From contig MSTD01000009.1 in the NCBI GenBank assembly GCA_001942045.1, positions 44,923 through 91,415 of the forward strand: 46,493 nucleotides of DNA, given 5' to 3'. Position 1 is the stretch's first letter, and each line of letters begins with the position of its first letter. A program made the translations under genes and the position numbers. Under the pieces are notes generated by a model. It worked only from the letters and a program-made list of their open reading frames with translations. It was not told where the DNA came from and ran no database searches. This DNA is from Mycolicibacterium porcinum (lineage in GTDB: Bacteria > Actinomycetota > Actinomycetes > Mycobacteriales > Mycobacteriaceae). Shown in pieces: positions 25,625 to 33,951 of the stretch.

Positions 25625-26803
25625 ATGGCGGGTCCGTTGGAGGGCTTTCGGGTCGTCGAGTTGGGTGTCTGGGTTGCCGCGCCGGCGGCCGGAGCGCTCC
25701 TGGCCGACTGGGGCGCCGATGTCGTCAAGATCGAACCACCCTCGGGCGATCCGGCGAGAACCTTCGGCCGGATGCTCGGCCTGGATCCAGACCTGGGCGT
25801 GGCGGCCAACCCGCCATTCGAGATGGACAACCGGTCCAAACGCAGCATCGTGCTCGACCTCGGTACCGCCGAGGGGCGGGCGATTGCGATCGAATTGCTC
25901 TCCACCGCAGACGTTTTCCTGACAAATGTGCGCCCTGCCGCGTTGCGACGGCTGGAACTGGACTTCGAGACCGTGGCGGCCCGCAATCCGCGCCTGGTGT
26001 ACGGGTTGATCACCGGATACGGATTGACCGGACCGGAGGCGGACCGCGCGGCGTACGACGTCGCCGCCTTCTGGGCCCGTGCCGGGCTCGCCGATCTGCT
26101 GACCCGGCCCGGAGATACCCCGCCGTTCCAGCGCGGCGGGATGGGGGACCACTCCGCGGGCATGACGCTGGCGGCTGCGGTGTGCGCTGCGCTGCTGGCC
26201 AGAAACCGCACCGGGACAGGACAGTTGGTCAGTACCTCGCTCTATCGCCAGGGCGCCTACACCGTCAGCTTCGATCTCAACACCGCACTGATGAGCGGTG
26301 AGCAGATCGCGATCGGCCAGCGCGAGGCGATGGCCAACCCCTGCATGAACAACTACGCGACCGGTGACGGGAAACGGTTCTGGATCGTCGGACTGCAAGG
26401 GGACCGGCACTGGCCGGCGCTGTGCCGGGTGGTGGACCGCGAAGACTGGCTGACCGACCCGCGTTTCGCCACCGCGCGTGACCGGTACGTCAACGCCCGC
26501 GAGCTGATCGCCGAGCTCGATGCCATCTTCGTCGGACATTCCCTAGAGCACTGGGCTGTTGTGTTCGACGCGGAGCCCGACTTCTTCTGGTCGCCGATCA
26601 ACAGCCTCGACGATGTGATCGCCGACGAGCAGTTCCACGCCGCGGGCGGCATTGTCGAAGTGCCCGATGGGATTTCGACGGTGCCGATGGTGGCCAGTCC
26701 GGCCGATTTCTCGGCCACTCCGTGGCAGCCGCGCATGGTTGCCCCGGCGCTCGGCGCGCATACCGATGAGATCCTGGCCGAGCTGCGCGGTCAGGACCGC
26801 TGA
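25625..26803 (+). CDS. CaiB/BaiF-type (class III) CoA-transferase
   Basis: A 392-residue class III CoA-transferase that moves CoA between acids via an aspartyl-CoA intermediate. D175 in GGMGDHSAGM is the catalytic aspartate. The N-terminal LEGFRVVELGVWVAAPAAG and WGADVVKIEPPSGDPAR (in part) are family landmarks. In this cluster it probably activates a carboxylic acid, perhaps the aldehyde dehydrogenase product, for beta-oxidation. The ATG at 25625 is the natural start; the frame is open far upstream but antisense to the APH gene. The 3' end overlaps the convergent glucosidase gene by 13 bases. Confidence 0.9.
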   Translation: MAGPLEGFRVVELGVWVAAPAAGALLADWGADVVKIEPPSGDPARTFGRMLGLDPDLGVAANPPFEMDNRSKRSIVLDLGTAEGRAIAIELLSTADVFLTNVRPAALRRLELDFETVAARNPRLVYGLITGYGLTGPEADRAAYDVAAFWARAGLADLLTRPGDTPPFQRGGMGDHSAGMTLAAAVCAALLARNRTGTGQLVSTSLYRQGAYTVSFDLNTALMSGEQIAIGQREAMANPCMNNYATGDGKRFWIVGLQGDRHWPALCRVVDREDWLTDPRFATARDRYVNARELIAELDAIFVGHSLEHWAVVFDAEPDFFWSPINSLDDVIADEQFHAAGGIVEVPDGISTVPMVASPADFSATPWQPRMVAPALGAHTDEILAELRGQDR

Positions 26804-29016
26804 GCGTTGATGTCTGCGAGTAGTTCATCGAGCTGCTCGCGGGTCACCTTGCCCGCCGAGAAGGCGGCCATCCGACCGATCGGCACCGATTCCAGCATCC
26901 GCAACAGATTGGTGCCGAGTGCGGATACGCCTGTGCCGAACGGGGAAGCGTTACTCAGCACCGTTGCGATCGTCTGTGCGGCCACCGGATCGGCGAGCAG
27001 CTCACCCAGTGTAGATTCGCGAGTGAACGGCTGCGTCGGCTCCTCGCCGGCCACCGTCACCGTCGTTGACAATCGCAGGTCCCGGCTCGACGCGCCGACC
27101 GACACCTCGTACTCGCCGGGCTCGACGACCCACCGCCCGGAATCCGTGCTCCAGTACGCGAGATCGTTTCGGTCGATCGGGATTTCGACGGTCTGTCCGT
27201 GGCCGGGTTCGAGCGTCACCGAAGTGAATCCGGCCAGCCAGCGGACCGGTCTGCCGACGCGGGAGTCGGGTAGTCCGGTGTAGACCTGCACCACCTCACG
27301 ACCTGACCGGGCACCGGTGTTGGTCACCGTCAGCCGCACGGACAGCCCCGCGTCGCCGGAGCTGACCGTCAGGTCGGAGTACTCGAACCGGGTATACGAC
27401 AGGCCGTGGCCGAACGGAAACGCCACCGGCAGATCCCGGGTGTCGTACCAGCGGTAGCCGACGAAGATCCGCTCGCCGTACCCGGTGTGGCCCGATTCAG
27501 ACGGAAAGTTGAGGTAGGCCGGGCAATCCTGCAGCCTCAGCGGCACCGTCTCGGCCAGCCGGCCCGACGGATTGACGACGCCGAACAGCACGTCGGCCAG
27601 CGCGCCGCCCCCGGCCTGTCCGAGCAGGGCACCGTCCACCACGGCAGTGGCCAGCCCGGCAACGGCGTCGAGACGCACCACGCCGCCGTGGGACAGCACG
27701 GCGACCGTGCGGGGCTGGGCGTCGACCACCTCGCGCAGCAGTTCGAGGTGGGCTGGGGGCAGGTCGATGTGCTCGCGGTCGTAGCCCTCGGACTCCTCTT
27801 CGGCGGTGAGACCGAGGAATACGATTGCGGCGTCGGCGGATTCGGCGGCGGCCACCGCAGCCGCGATATCGCTTCCCGAGCAGTAGTTCACCGGCTGATC
27901 GCCCGCGAGTTCGCGGATCTTGTCCAGCGGAATGTCGAGGCGGGTCGGGTTCACATGGGAGCTGCCGCCACCCTGATAGCGGGGCTCCTGGGCGAAACCG
28001 CCGATGACCGCCAGCGGTGATTGGGACAGTGGTAGCAGGTCGCCGTCGTTCTTCAGCAGCACGATCGCCCGCTGCGCCGCCTCGCGGGCCAGATCGTGGT
28101 GGGCATCGATGTCGAATGATGCAGCGGTGGAACCGGTTTGGGTGACCCGCTGGGTGAGCCGAATGACGCGCTCCGCGGCGCGAGCGACGGCATCGGCGCC
28201 CAGGTGCCCGGCGTGCACTGCGCTCACCACCTCGGCATCGGAGACACCGCCGGTCGTCGGCATCTCCAGGTCCAGGCCCGCGTCCACCGCGGCGACCCGG
28301 TCTGCCACCGCGCCCCAGTCGCTGACCACCACGCCGTCGAAACCCCATTCGTCGCGCAGCACTGTGGTCAGCAGCCACGGGTTCTCCGAGGCATAGACCC
28401 CGTTGATCCGGTTGTAGGAACACATCACCGTCCAGGGCTGGGCCTGGCGCACCACGATCTCGAACGTGCGCAGATAGATCTCACGCAACGTGCGGGCGTC
28501 GACGTCGGAACTGGCGCGCATCCGGTCGTGCTCGGCGTTGTTCACCGCGAAATGTTTGAGCGACGCGCCGACACCACGACTCTGCACCCCGCGAACCCAC
28601 GCCGCGCCCAGCATTCCGGACAGCAGCGGATCCTCCGAGTAGTACTCGAAGTTGCGCCCGCACCGCGGGTCACGCTTGATGTTGACTCCCGGGCCCAGCA
28701 GCACATGCACGCCAAGGGCGCGACTTTCGTCGCCGAGTGCCTGGCCGACCCGCTCCACCAGCGCGGGATCCCAGGTCTGGCTGAGCCCGGCCGCAGGGGG
28801 AAAGCAGGTCGCCGGTTCGCTGGCCGAGAGTCCCAGATGATCTGTGGCGCTGCCGGATTGCCTGCGTACCCCGTGTGGGCCGTCGGTCAGCACGATCGAA
28901 GGCACGGGCCCGACCGCCTTGGTGGTCCAGAAGCTCGCGCCGCTGCCGAGCGCGGCCTGATCAGTCAGGTCCAGCCCGGCAACGGGATCAGCGGCGGGAT
29001 CAGCTGAGTCGCTCAC
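26791..29016 (-). CDS. Glycoside hydrolase family 3 beta-glucosidase-like enzyme
   Basis: A 741-residue GH3 enzyme. The catalytic nucleophile is D233 in VVVSDWGA, and substrate-binding motifs LTDGPHGVR, GPGVNIKRDPRCGRNFEYYSEDP (in part), KHFAVNN and MCSYNRING are present. The second GH3 domain follows, then an FnIII-like domain (about residues 570-650) and an 80-residue C-terminal extension after EEPTQPF. No signal peptide is seen, so an intracellular role is likely, for example removing glucose from an imported or conjugated compound. It starts at a GTG 36 bases after TetR-2 and on the same strand, so it falls under dyad B. Confidence 0.92.
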   Translation of the reverse strand: MSDSADPAADPVAGLDLTDQAALGSGASFWTTKAVGPVPSIVLTDGPHGVRRQSGSATDHLGLSASEPATCFPPAAGLSQTWDPALVERVGQALGDESRALGVHVLLGPGVNIKRDPRCGRNFEYYSEDPLLSGMLGAAWVRGVQSRGVGASLKHFAVNNAEHDRMRASSDVDARTLREIYLRTFEIVVRQAQPWTVMCSYNRINGVYASENPWLLTTVLRDEWGFDGVVVSDWGAVADRVAAVDAGLDLEMPTTGGVSDAEVVSAVHAGHLGADAVARAAERVIRLTQRVTQTGSTAASFDIDAHHDLAREAAQRAIVLLKNDGDLLPLSQSPLAVIGGFAQEPRYQGGGSSHVNPTRLDIPLDKIRELAGDQPVNYCSGSDIAAAVAAAESADAAIVFLGLTAEEESEGYDREHIDLPPAHLELLREVVDAQPRTVAVLSHGGVVRLDAVAGLATAVVDGALLGQAGGGALADVLFGVVNPSGRLAETVPLRLQDCPAYLNFPSESGHTGYGERIFVGYRWYDTRDLPVAFPFGHGLSYTRFEYSDLTVSSGDAGLSVRLTVTNTGARSGREVVQVYTGLPDSRVGRPVRWLAGFTSVTLEPGHGQTVEIPIDRNDLAYWSTDSGRWVVEPGEYEVSVGASSRDLRLSTTVTVAGEEPTQPFTRESTLGELLADPVAAQTIATVLSNASPFGTGVSALGTNLLRMLESVPIGRMAAFSAGKVTREQLDELLADINAQRS

Positions 29017-29052
29017 CGAGCCCAGGGTAGCGCCGGGTGCGCCGAGCCCAGG

Positions 29053-29586
29053 TCAGTGATGTTTCGCCCGGGCCGCATGGCGTAGCTGTGCCAGGAAGTC
29101 GTCGGCGTCGTCGCCCCGCACCAGATAGTGGCAGACGGCCACCCGAACCGCGGTGGCCGCGGCGATGTCGGCATCCGGTCCGGTGGTGAGGCGTTGCAGG
29201 CGTTCTCGCATGAGCGGGATCACCTGGGCGAGTCGCTTGATGACGTGTTCGGGTTCGATGTCGACCATGCGCAGTCCCGGGTAGGACTGTTGGTATTCGA
29301 CGACCGTGCGAAGCGCGGCGTCCAGGTGTTCGTCGTCGGGCAGGTCGGTGGTGGCCTGGGCCACGGCCTGTTCGTAGTGCTTGCGCTCCCACACCACGAA
29401 GGCATCGAGCAGCTCCTGCTTGGAGGCGAACCAGCGGTACAGCGTCGGGCGGGAGACACCGGCCTGCAGTGCGACCTCGGACAGGCTGAGTTTGGTCATG
29501 CCGCTGGCGCCGAGCACCTCGGCGGTGGCGGCCAGGATCCGTCCGCGGGTACTGCCGCCGTCATCAATGGACGCGATTTCCGCCAT
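29053..29586 (-). CDS. TetR-family regulator 2
   Basis: A 177-residue TetR protein paralogous to the one at 23829-24386. The helix-turn-helix is identical over 24 residues (here residues 31-54), and the ligand domain is also related (VEYQQSYPGLRMVDIEPEHVI). It starts at the ATG at 29586, nine bases beyond the conserved dyad, so it is probably autoregulated and leaderless. The frame remains open upstream through the P450 gene, but that is antisense noise. It is divergent from the P450-ferredoxin genes and precedes the GH3 gene. Confidence 0.9.
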   Translation of the reverse strand: MAEIASIDDGGSTRGRILAATAEVLGASGMTKLSLSEVALQAGVSRPTLYRWFASKQELLDAFVVWERKHYEQAVAQATTDLPDDEHLDAALRTVVEYQQSYPGLRMVDIEPEHVIKRLAQVIPLMRERLQRLTTGPDADIAAATAVRVAVCHYLVRGDDADDFLAQLRHAARAKHH

Positions 29587-29595
29587 GCCCACAGC

Positions 29596-29621
29596 TTTAC
29601 AAACTATCGATGAACTGTCAC
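29596..29621. promoter_or_regulatory. Conserved dyad, copy B (between TetR-2 and P450-1)
   Basis: TTTACA (29596-29601), 14 bases, TGTCAC (29616-29621), extended to AGCTTTACA...TGTCACGCT. It faces TetR-2 on the left and P450-1 on the right. Confidence 0.72.
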
Positions 29622-29673
29622 GCTCATTTGTGGCGCGACACCGAGGTTGGACGCCCGTGCAGGAGGGAACGCC

Positions 29674-30930
29674 GTGACAGTTGCCAGCTCGACGCAGGCA
29701 CGCGAATACAGCCCATTCGACATCACATCGCACGAATTCTGGAGCCGGCCGTTCGCCGAGCGTGACGAGACGTTCGCGCAGCTGCGCGCCGGTGAAGGCC
29801 TGAGCTGGCATCAGCCGCTGTCGACACTGTTCGACGTGGAAGAGCCGGGCTTCTGGGCCATCACGCGTCGTGCCGACATCCAGTTCGTCAGCCAGCATCC
29901 CGAGCTGTTCACCTCGACCCAGGGCGTCGCGCTCGATCCGATGCCGGCCGACGTGCAGAAATTCGCGACGTTCTTCCTGATGATGGATCCGCCCGAACAC
30001 ACCACCTACCGCCGACTGATCAGCTCGGCGTTCACCCCGCGCAATGTGCGCAAGATCGAAGAGCAGATACACCGCAACGCCGTCGCCATTGTCGATGACC
30101 TGATCGGCGCGGGCGACGTCGACTTCGTCGAGGCCTGCTCGGCGAAGCTGCCGATGCGCACGATCTCCGACATGCTCGGAGTACCCACCGCCGATCAGCC
30201 GGCCCTGGCCAAGGCTGCCGAAAAGTTGTTCAGCATGAGCGATGACGAGTACTCGTCGCTCGAAGAACGAGCCATGGCCACGATCAACGAGATCATGCTG
30301 ATCTCTAACACCGGAGTGGAGCTGGCCAAGTTCCGGCGAGCCAATCCCGGTGACGACCTGATGACGAGCATCGTCAACGCCGAGGTGGACGGCCACCGGC
30401 TCACTGACGAAGAAATCGGGGCTTTCCTGATCCTGCTGGCCTCGGCGGGCAACGACACCACCAAGCAGACCACCACCCACGCGATGATGGCGCTGGCGGC
30501 CAACCCGGACCAAAAGGAATGGCTGCTGGAGGATTTCGACAACCGGATCGGCCTGGCCACCGAGGAGTTCGTACGGTGGGCCACGCCGGTGATCCAGTTC
30601 GCCCGATTCGCGACCGCGGACGTCGAGGTGGCCGGCCAGCCGATCCGCGCCGGTGACAAGGTGGGGCTGTTCTACTGCTCGGGCAATCGCGACGAGTCGG
30701 TGTTCACCGACCCGCAACGGTTCGATCTCAGCCGCTCACCCAACCCGCAGATCGGTTTCGGCGGCGGCGGTCCGCACTTCTGCCTGGGTAACCAGCTGGC
30801 CAAGACCGAGCTGCGACACCTGTTCCGCGAGTTGCTGACTCGGCTGAAGAATGTCGAATTCGGTGAGCCCGAACTGCTGTACAGCAGCTTCGTGCACGGC
30901 ATCAAGCGCGTGCCCGCTCACATCGCATAG
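29674..30930 (+). CDS. Cytochrome P450 monooxygenase 1 (CYP124/125/142-like group)
   Basis: A 418-residue soluble bacterial P450. The I-helix oxygen-activation motif is AGNDTT (258-263), the ExxR pair is E298/R301 and the haem ligand is C370 in FGGGGPHFCLG. The sequence character (FLMMDPPEHTTYRRLISSAFTP, LASAGNDTTKQT) resembles mycobacterial CYP124/125/142-type enzymes, which hydroxylate methyl-branched lipid or sterol side chains; this is a resemblance, not an assignment. The GTG at 29674 has CAGGAGGG at 29660-29667. The ferredoxin encoded 10 bases downstream is its probable electron donor. It is under dyad B. Confidence 0.93.
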   Translation: MTVASSTQAREYSPFDITSHEFWSRPFAERDETFAQLRAGEGLSWHQPLSTLFDVEEPGFWAITRRADIQFVSQHPELFTSTQGVALDPMPADVQKFATFFLMMDPPEHTTYRRLISSAFTPRNVRKIEEQIHRNAVAIVDDLIGAGDVDFVEACSAKLPMRTISDMLGVPTADQPALAKAAEKLFSMSDDEYSSLEERAMATINEIMLISNTGVELAKFRRANPGDDLMTSIVNAEVDGHRLTDEEIGAFLILLASAGNDTTKQTTTHAMMALAANPDQKEWLLEDFDNRIGLATEEFVRWATPVIQFARFATADVEVAGQPIRAGDKVGLFYCSGNRDESVFTDPQRFDLSRSPNPQIGFGGGGPHFCLGNQLAKTELRHLFRELLTRLKNVEFGEPELLYSSFVHGIKRVPAHIA

Positions 30931-30940
30931 GTCGGGCACG

Positions 30941-31132
30941 ATGCGCGTCGAAGTCGACCTGGGCAAGTGCACCGGGCACGGTATCTGCGAGTCGATCGCC
31001 GAGGACGTGTTCGAGGTGTCCGACGAGGGCTGGGTGCAGATCCACGGCGATGATCACCCGGAGAGCGACCGGGAACGGTTGCAGCAGGCCGTGACCCAGT
31101 GTCCGGCTTCAGCGCTGCGGATGCAGGGCTGA
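30941..31132 (+). CDS. 3Fe-4S-type ferredoxin
   Basis: A 63-residue ferredoxin with CTGHGIC near the N-terminus and CPASAL near the C-terminus. This gives the three-cysteine pattern (second Cys of a 4Fe-4S motif replaced by His) typical of P450-partner ferredoxins. It starts at the ATG at 30941, 10 bases after P450-1, and should pass electrons to that enzyme and perhaps to P450-2. No reductase gene is seen in the window. Confidence 0.93.
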   Translation: MRVEVDLGKCTGHGICESIAEDVFEVSDEGWVQIHGDDHPESDRERLQQAVTQCPASALRMQG

Positions 31133-31136
31133 AGGT

Positions 31137-31250
31137 TCAGGCCGCCGCCACCAGCACCCGGCCCGGACCGCGCACCGCCAACTCAATGGAGTGGTCGCCT
31201 CGGTCGACGCGTTGCCCGACATGGCCGACGCCGTTGGAGGAAGCCCTCAC
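31137..31250 (-). pseudogene. C-terminal remnant of an unidentified gene
   Basis: The minus strand reads SNGVGHVGQRVDRGDHSIEL followed by AVRGPGRVLVAAA and a stop, with strongly G/C-biased third codon positions like real genes here. Upstream in the same frame the similarity fades at about 31250 and a stop codon comes soon after (TAA near 31275). It looks like the last 35 or so codons of a protein whose body has been lost, perhaps by the event that left the adjacent transposase-like fragment. I do not recognise the family. A very small intact gene starting at the GTG at 31250 is possible but unlikely. Confidence 0.45.
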
Positions 31251-31280
31251 AAGTCCGAAACACCCTGAAGTGACTTAAAT

Positions 31281-31470
31281 CTCGGATTGCTGCTTGATAC
31301 TGACCGAAATCCGAGGTGTTGATGACTACGCCGGCACCGGAGATCACCGTCGACGCTGTCGGCGGGATTGACAATGCCACGAAGGTGATCGCGGGGTTGC
31401 ATCACGGGGAGAAGCGGCAGGTGTTCGTCGTCGAGCTGTACGTCGAACGTGAGCTTGTTGTCGATCGAGG
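31281..31470 (+). mobile_element. Possible degenerate insertion-sequence fragment
   Basis: The stretch between the gene remnant and the thioesterase has lower GC than its neighbours and no normal gene. A hairpin (CTCGGATT at 31281-31288 with AATCCGAG at 31308-31315) precedes an ATG at 31322 encoding MTTPAPEITVDAVGGID. This looks like the N-terminus of IS110-type transposases (a valine-rich strand leading to the first catalytic Asp), then loses similarity. All three catalytic blocks beyond it are missing. This is a weak call from memory of the family. Confidence 0.3.
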
Positions 31471-31472
31471 GC

Positions 31473-32294
31473 TTAAGAGCTCTTGGCCGGACGCGGGCGC
31501 ACCAGTACCGACTGCTGGATCGCGCCCACCGCGCCGGCCTGGTCGAACAGCGTGCCCACCGTGGCACCGATGCCGTCGGGTCCGTAGTTGGTGTCGGCGC
31601 GGATGCCGATCCACTCTCCGTCGGGCACCCGGTGGATGTGCACCACCAGATCGGTGTTGAGGAACGTCCACTTGCGGATGTCGATTTTGGAGCCGATGCC
31701 GTTGGCGTCGTCGGCGACCGCGAACAACCGCTGCAACGGCGTCATCGGCTCACCCTTGACCACATCGACCGTCGGCCTGAGCCACGACTCACCAGGGCCG
31801 GGCGCCTGCGGCACCGTCAGCCAGCGCCAATCCACGCTGTGCACGTAGTTGGGCTCCCAGTTCTTGGCCATGTCCCGGCTGCGGGCCTGCTCGAGTGGGG
31901 GTAGCGGCGCGACGCCGGTATGCGCTACCGCGGTGGTATCCAGTTGCAGCATTCGCCAGCCGCTGGCCCGCGCCACCACCCTGGGGTCGCCATCGGGCCC
32001 GGGCGCCAGCATTTCGGCGCCGACCAGTTCGATCTGCCGTCCGGGCCGTTCCAGTCGCGCATGCACCCACAGATCACCCTCCGACGGCACCCCGCCCATC
32101 AGATCGATCGCCACCCGGCTCAACCGGGTGTCGGCACGGTGCTCGCAGCGCTCCAGTGCTCGCACCAGCAGTGCCGAGACGGGCGCGCCATGCTGGATCG
32201 CCGCCGACCAGGTGCCTCGCGCCATGTCGGTCGCACGGAACTTCTCACCGATCGCGTCGTTCTCGTCGATCAGTTCGTAGTAAGAGTCAGACAT
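31473..32294 (-). CDS. Acyl-CoA thioesterase-like double-hotdog protein
   Basis: A 273-residue protein resembling the TesB-like (double hotdog) thioesterase superfamily of actinobacteria. The N-terminal half includes WSAAIQHGAPVSALLVRALER and the C-terminal half includes LNTDLVVHIHRVPDGEWIGI and GIGATVGTLFDQAGAVG. Members release CoA from acyl-CoAs or act as hydratases. It lies 9 bases after the SMP-30 gene, so it belongs to the dyad-C minus-strand operon. It may unload a CoA thioester from the pathway; the substrate is unknown. Confidence 0.8.
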   Translation of the reverse strand: MSDSYYELIDENDAIGEKFRATDMARGTWSAAIQHGAPVSALLVRALERCEHRADTRLSRVAIDLMGGVPSEGDLWVHARLERPGRQIELVGAEMLAPGPDGDPRVVARASGWRMLQLDTTAVAHTGVAPLPPLEQARSRDMAKNWEPNYVHSVDWRWLTVPQAPGPGESWLRPTVDVVKGEPMTPLQRLFAVADDANGIGSKIDIRKWTFLNTDLVVHIHRVPDGEWIGIRADTNYGPDGIGATVGTLFDQAGAVGAIQQSVLVRPRPAKSS

Positions 32295-32303
32295 ATCTAC
32301 CGT

Positions 32304-33164
32304 TCAGTGATGATGATGGTCGTCGTGATCGCCCGGTGCGGGGGTTGCGACCATCAGTGCGTCGACCCGCGACAGTTTGGTGCCCACGAGCCGTTCTGGA
32401 TAGGCGTCGGTAGTGGTGACCAGAAACAGGGTGCGTCCCTCGACGCCGCCCAGGGCGCACGCGATCGCGGTGCGCCCGTCGGCGTCGATGCGGTCGGTGA
32501 CGGTGGAGCCATCGGGGGAGAACCGGTGGAACTCCTGAGCCAAGGTCAATGCCGCCCACACCCCACCCTCGGCGTCGATCGCGAGGCCATCCGGCGGGCC
32601 GTCGAGCCCCTCGGCGAACACCCGCCGGTTGGTGAGGCTGCCATCGGGGTCGATGGTGAACGCGCTGAGCCGCCGCGCGGTGGACTCCGCGACGATCAGG
32701 GCGGCGCCGTCCGGGGTGATCACCATGCCGTTGGGGAAGTCGAGTTCTTCGGCGACGACGGCACGGGTGCCGTCCGGGTCGATTCGCACGATCACCCCGC
32801 CGGAACGCGCCTGCGACCCGACATACGCCCGACCGTGCTCGTCGACCACCATGTCACCGAGGGCTGCCGGGACCACATCGCTGAGATCGGCCAGCAGCTC
32901 GACGGTGTCACCGTCGTAGCGCAGCACCTGTCGGCGCTGGGTCGACACGATCAGCAGCGTGCCGTCGGGCCGAAAGCCCAACCCGGACGGGGAATGACCG
33001 GGGACGGGCAGGGTGGTCATGGAGCCTGACAGTGTGACCGTGTGGACGGCTTCGCCCAGCATGTCGGAAAACCACAGCAGGCCTTCGAACCACCGCGGCC
33101 CCTCGCCGAAACAGAATCCATGCGCCAGTTCGGTTGTCCCGGTCTGGTCGGTTCCTGCCGTCAT
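32304..33164 (-). CDS. SMP-30/gluconolactonase-like protein
   Basis: A 286-residue six-bladed beta-propeller of the SMP-30/gluconolactonase/LRE family. It shows FGEGPRWFEGLLWFSDM, SGLGFRPDGTLLIVS, GDMVVDEHGRAYVG, FPNGMVITPDGAALIVAES (in part) and PDGLAIDAEGGVW, where the metal-binding Glu, Asn and Asp residues lie. Such enzymes hydrolyse lactones; a Baeyer-Villiger enzyme encoded nearby could supply a lactone. The last residues are GDHDDHHHH, an unusual natural metal-binding tail. The ATG at 33164 lies 11 bases from the dyad; a GTG at 33170 is an alternative start. Confidence 0.87.
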   Translation of the reverse strand: MTAGTDQTGTTELAHGFCFGEGPRWFEGLLWFSDMLGEAVHTVTLSGSMTTLPVPGHSPSGLGFRPDGTLLIVSTQRRQVLRYDGDTVELLADLSDVVPAALGDMVVDEHGRAYVGSQARSGGVIVRIDPDGTRAVVAEELDFPNGMVITPDGAALIVAESTARRLSAFTIDPDGSLTNRRVFAEGLDGPPDGLAIDAEGGVWAALTLAQEFHRFSPDGSTVTDRIDADGRTAIACALGGVEGRTLFLVTTTDAYPERLVGTKLSRVDALMVATPAPGDHDDHHHH

Positions 33165-33175
33165 CTCCACGCACC

Positions 33176-33201
33176 TTTACAAAACACGCCATAAGTGTCA
33201 C
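33176..33201. promoter_or_regulatory. Conserved dyad, copy C (between SMP-30 and NIPSNAP genes)
   Basis: TTTACA (33176-33181), 14 bases, TGTCAC (33196-33201), followed by GCT as in copies B and D. It should control the two-gene minus-strand operon and the seven-gene plus-strand operon that begins at 33240. Confidence 0.72.
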
Positions 33202-33239
33202 GCTCGCATGGTGCCACTGTCAACTATCGGGGCGCCGTG

Positions 33240-33944
33240 ATGAAGAAGTTCTACGGCCACACGCTGCTGTATCTGCACGAGACCATCGACCTGGGATCGG
33301 GTCGGACCGACCAGTTCACCGAGACGTTCGGTGAGGTCTACCAGCCGATGATGGAAGACCTCGGCGCCCGCCTGTTCGCGATCTGGGAGACCACGCCGTA
33401 CAACGGGCACTGGCCGCAGGTGACGATCATCTGGGAGATCGACGCATTCGCCGACTACGCCCGGATCGGCAGGGCGCAGGCGGCCGGCGGCAGTCACGAG
33501 AAGCCCGCACTGCAGTGGGCGGCATACCTGTCCGAGCTCGAGGCTCGCGGCGAGGGCCGCATCATGTACGCCGGCAAGTACAACCGGACCCTGGCGCAGC
33601 TCCGAGAGGCGAACTTCGGTGCCGGCCTGGTGATCCAGGAGATCATGGAGACCAAGCCGGGGCGCCAGGACGACTACATCCGCGAACTCGAGCGGCTGTA
33701 TGTGCCTTGGTCGGAAAGCACCGGCAAACGCTGGCTGGGCTCGTTCATCACCACCTTCCGGTTCAACGAGGTGATCCACTACTGGGCGCTCGACGACGAC
33801 TGGGACTGCTTCGAGAACCACTACCCGTCGTGGAAGGGCAACCCGCCCGCGGAGATCGTCACTTGGATGAGCGTGGCACCCGCGCTGCGCGACGGCTGGG
33901 AGGATTCGATCCTCTCGGCTCTGCCGCCCTCGCCGCTGAAGTAG
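33240..33944 (+). CDS. NIPSNAP-like protein (two ferredoxin-like repeats)
   Basis: A 234-residue protein of two similar halves. The second half (IQEIMETKPGRQDDYIREL, then WLGSFITTFRFNEVIHYWAL) is typical of NIPSNAP/dimeric alpha-beta-barrel proteins, and the first half (GHTLLYLHETIDLGSGRTDQF) follows the same plan. These proteins often sit in catabolic operons as small-molecule binding or isomerase-like proteins with no fixed reaction. ATG at 33240 is the likely start, with GTG at 33237 just before it. It is the first gene of a seven-gene operon ending at 40114. Confidence 0.72.
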   Translation: MKKFYGHTLLYLHETIDLGSGRTDQFTETFGEVYQPMMEDLGARLFAIWETTPYNGHWPQVTIIWEIDAFADYARIGRAQAAGGSHEKPALQWAAYLSELEARGEGRIMYAGKYNRTLAQLREANFGAGLVIQEIMETKPGRQDDYIRELERLYVPWSESTGKRWLGSFITTFRFNEVIHYWALDDDWDCFENHYPSWKGNPPAEIVTWMSVAPALRDGWEDSILSALPPSPLK

Positions 33945-33951
33945 GCCCGCC

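Noticed and set aside
24809..26539. Long minus-strand open frame (576 codons) across the kinase and CoA-transferase genes
   Set aside because: It reads as Arg/Pro/Gly-rich low-complexity sequence, lies antisense to or out of frame with two genes with intact catalytic motifs, and has no family signature. This is typical of GC-rich shadow frames.
29587..30717. Upstream extension of TetR-2 through the P450 gene
   Set aside because: Similarity starts only at the ATG at 29586, and the extension is antisense to P450-1.
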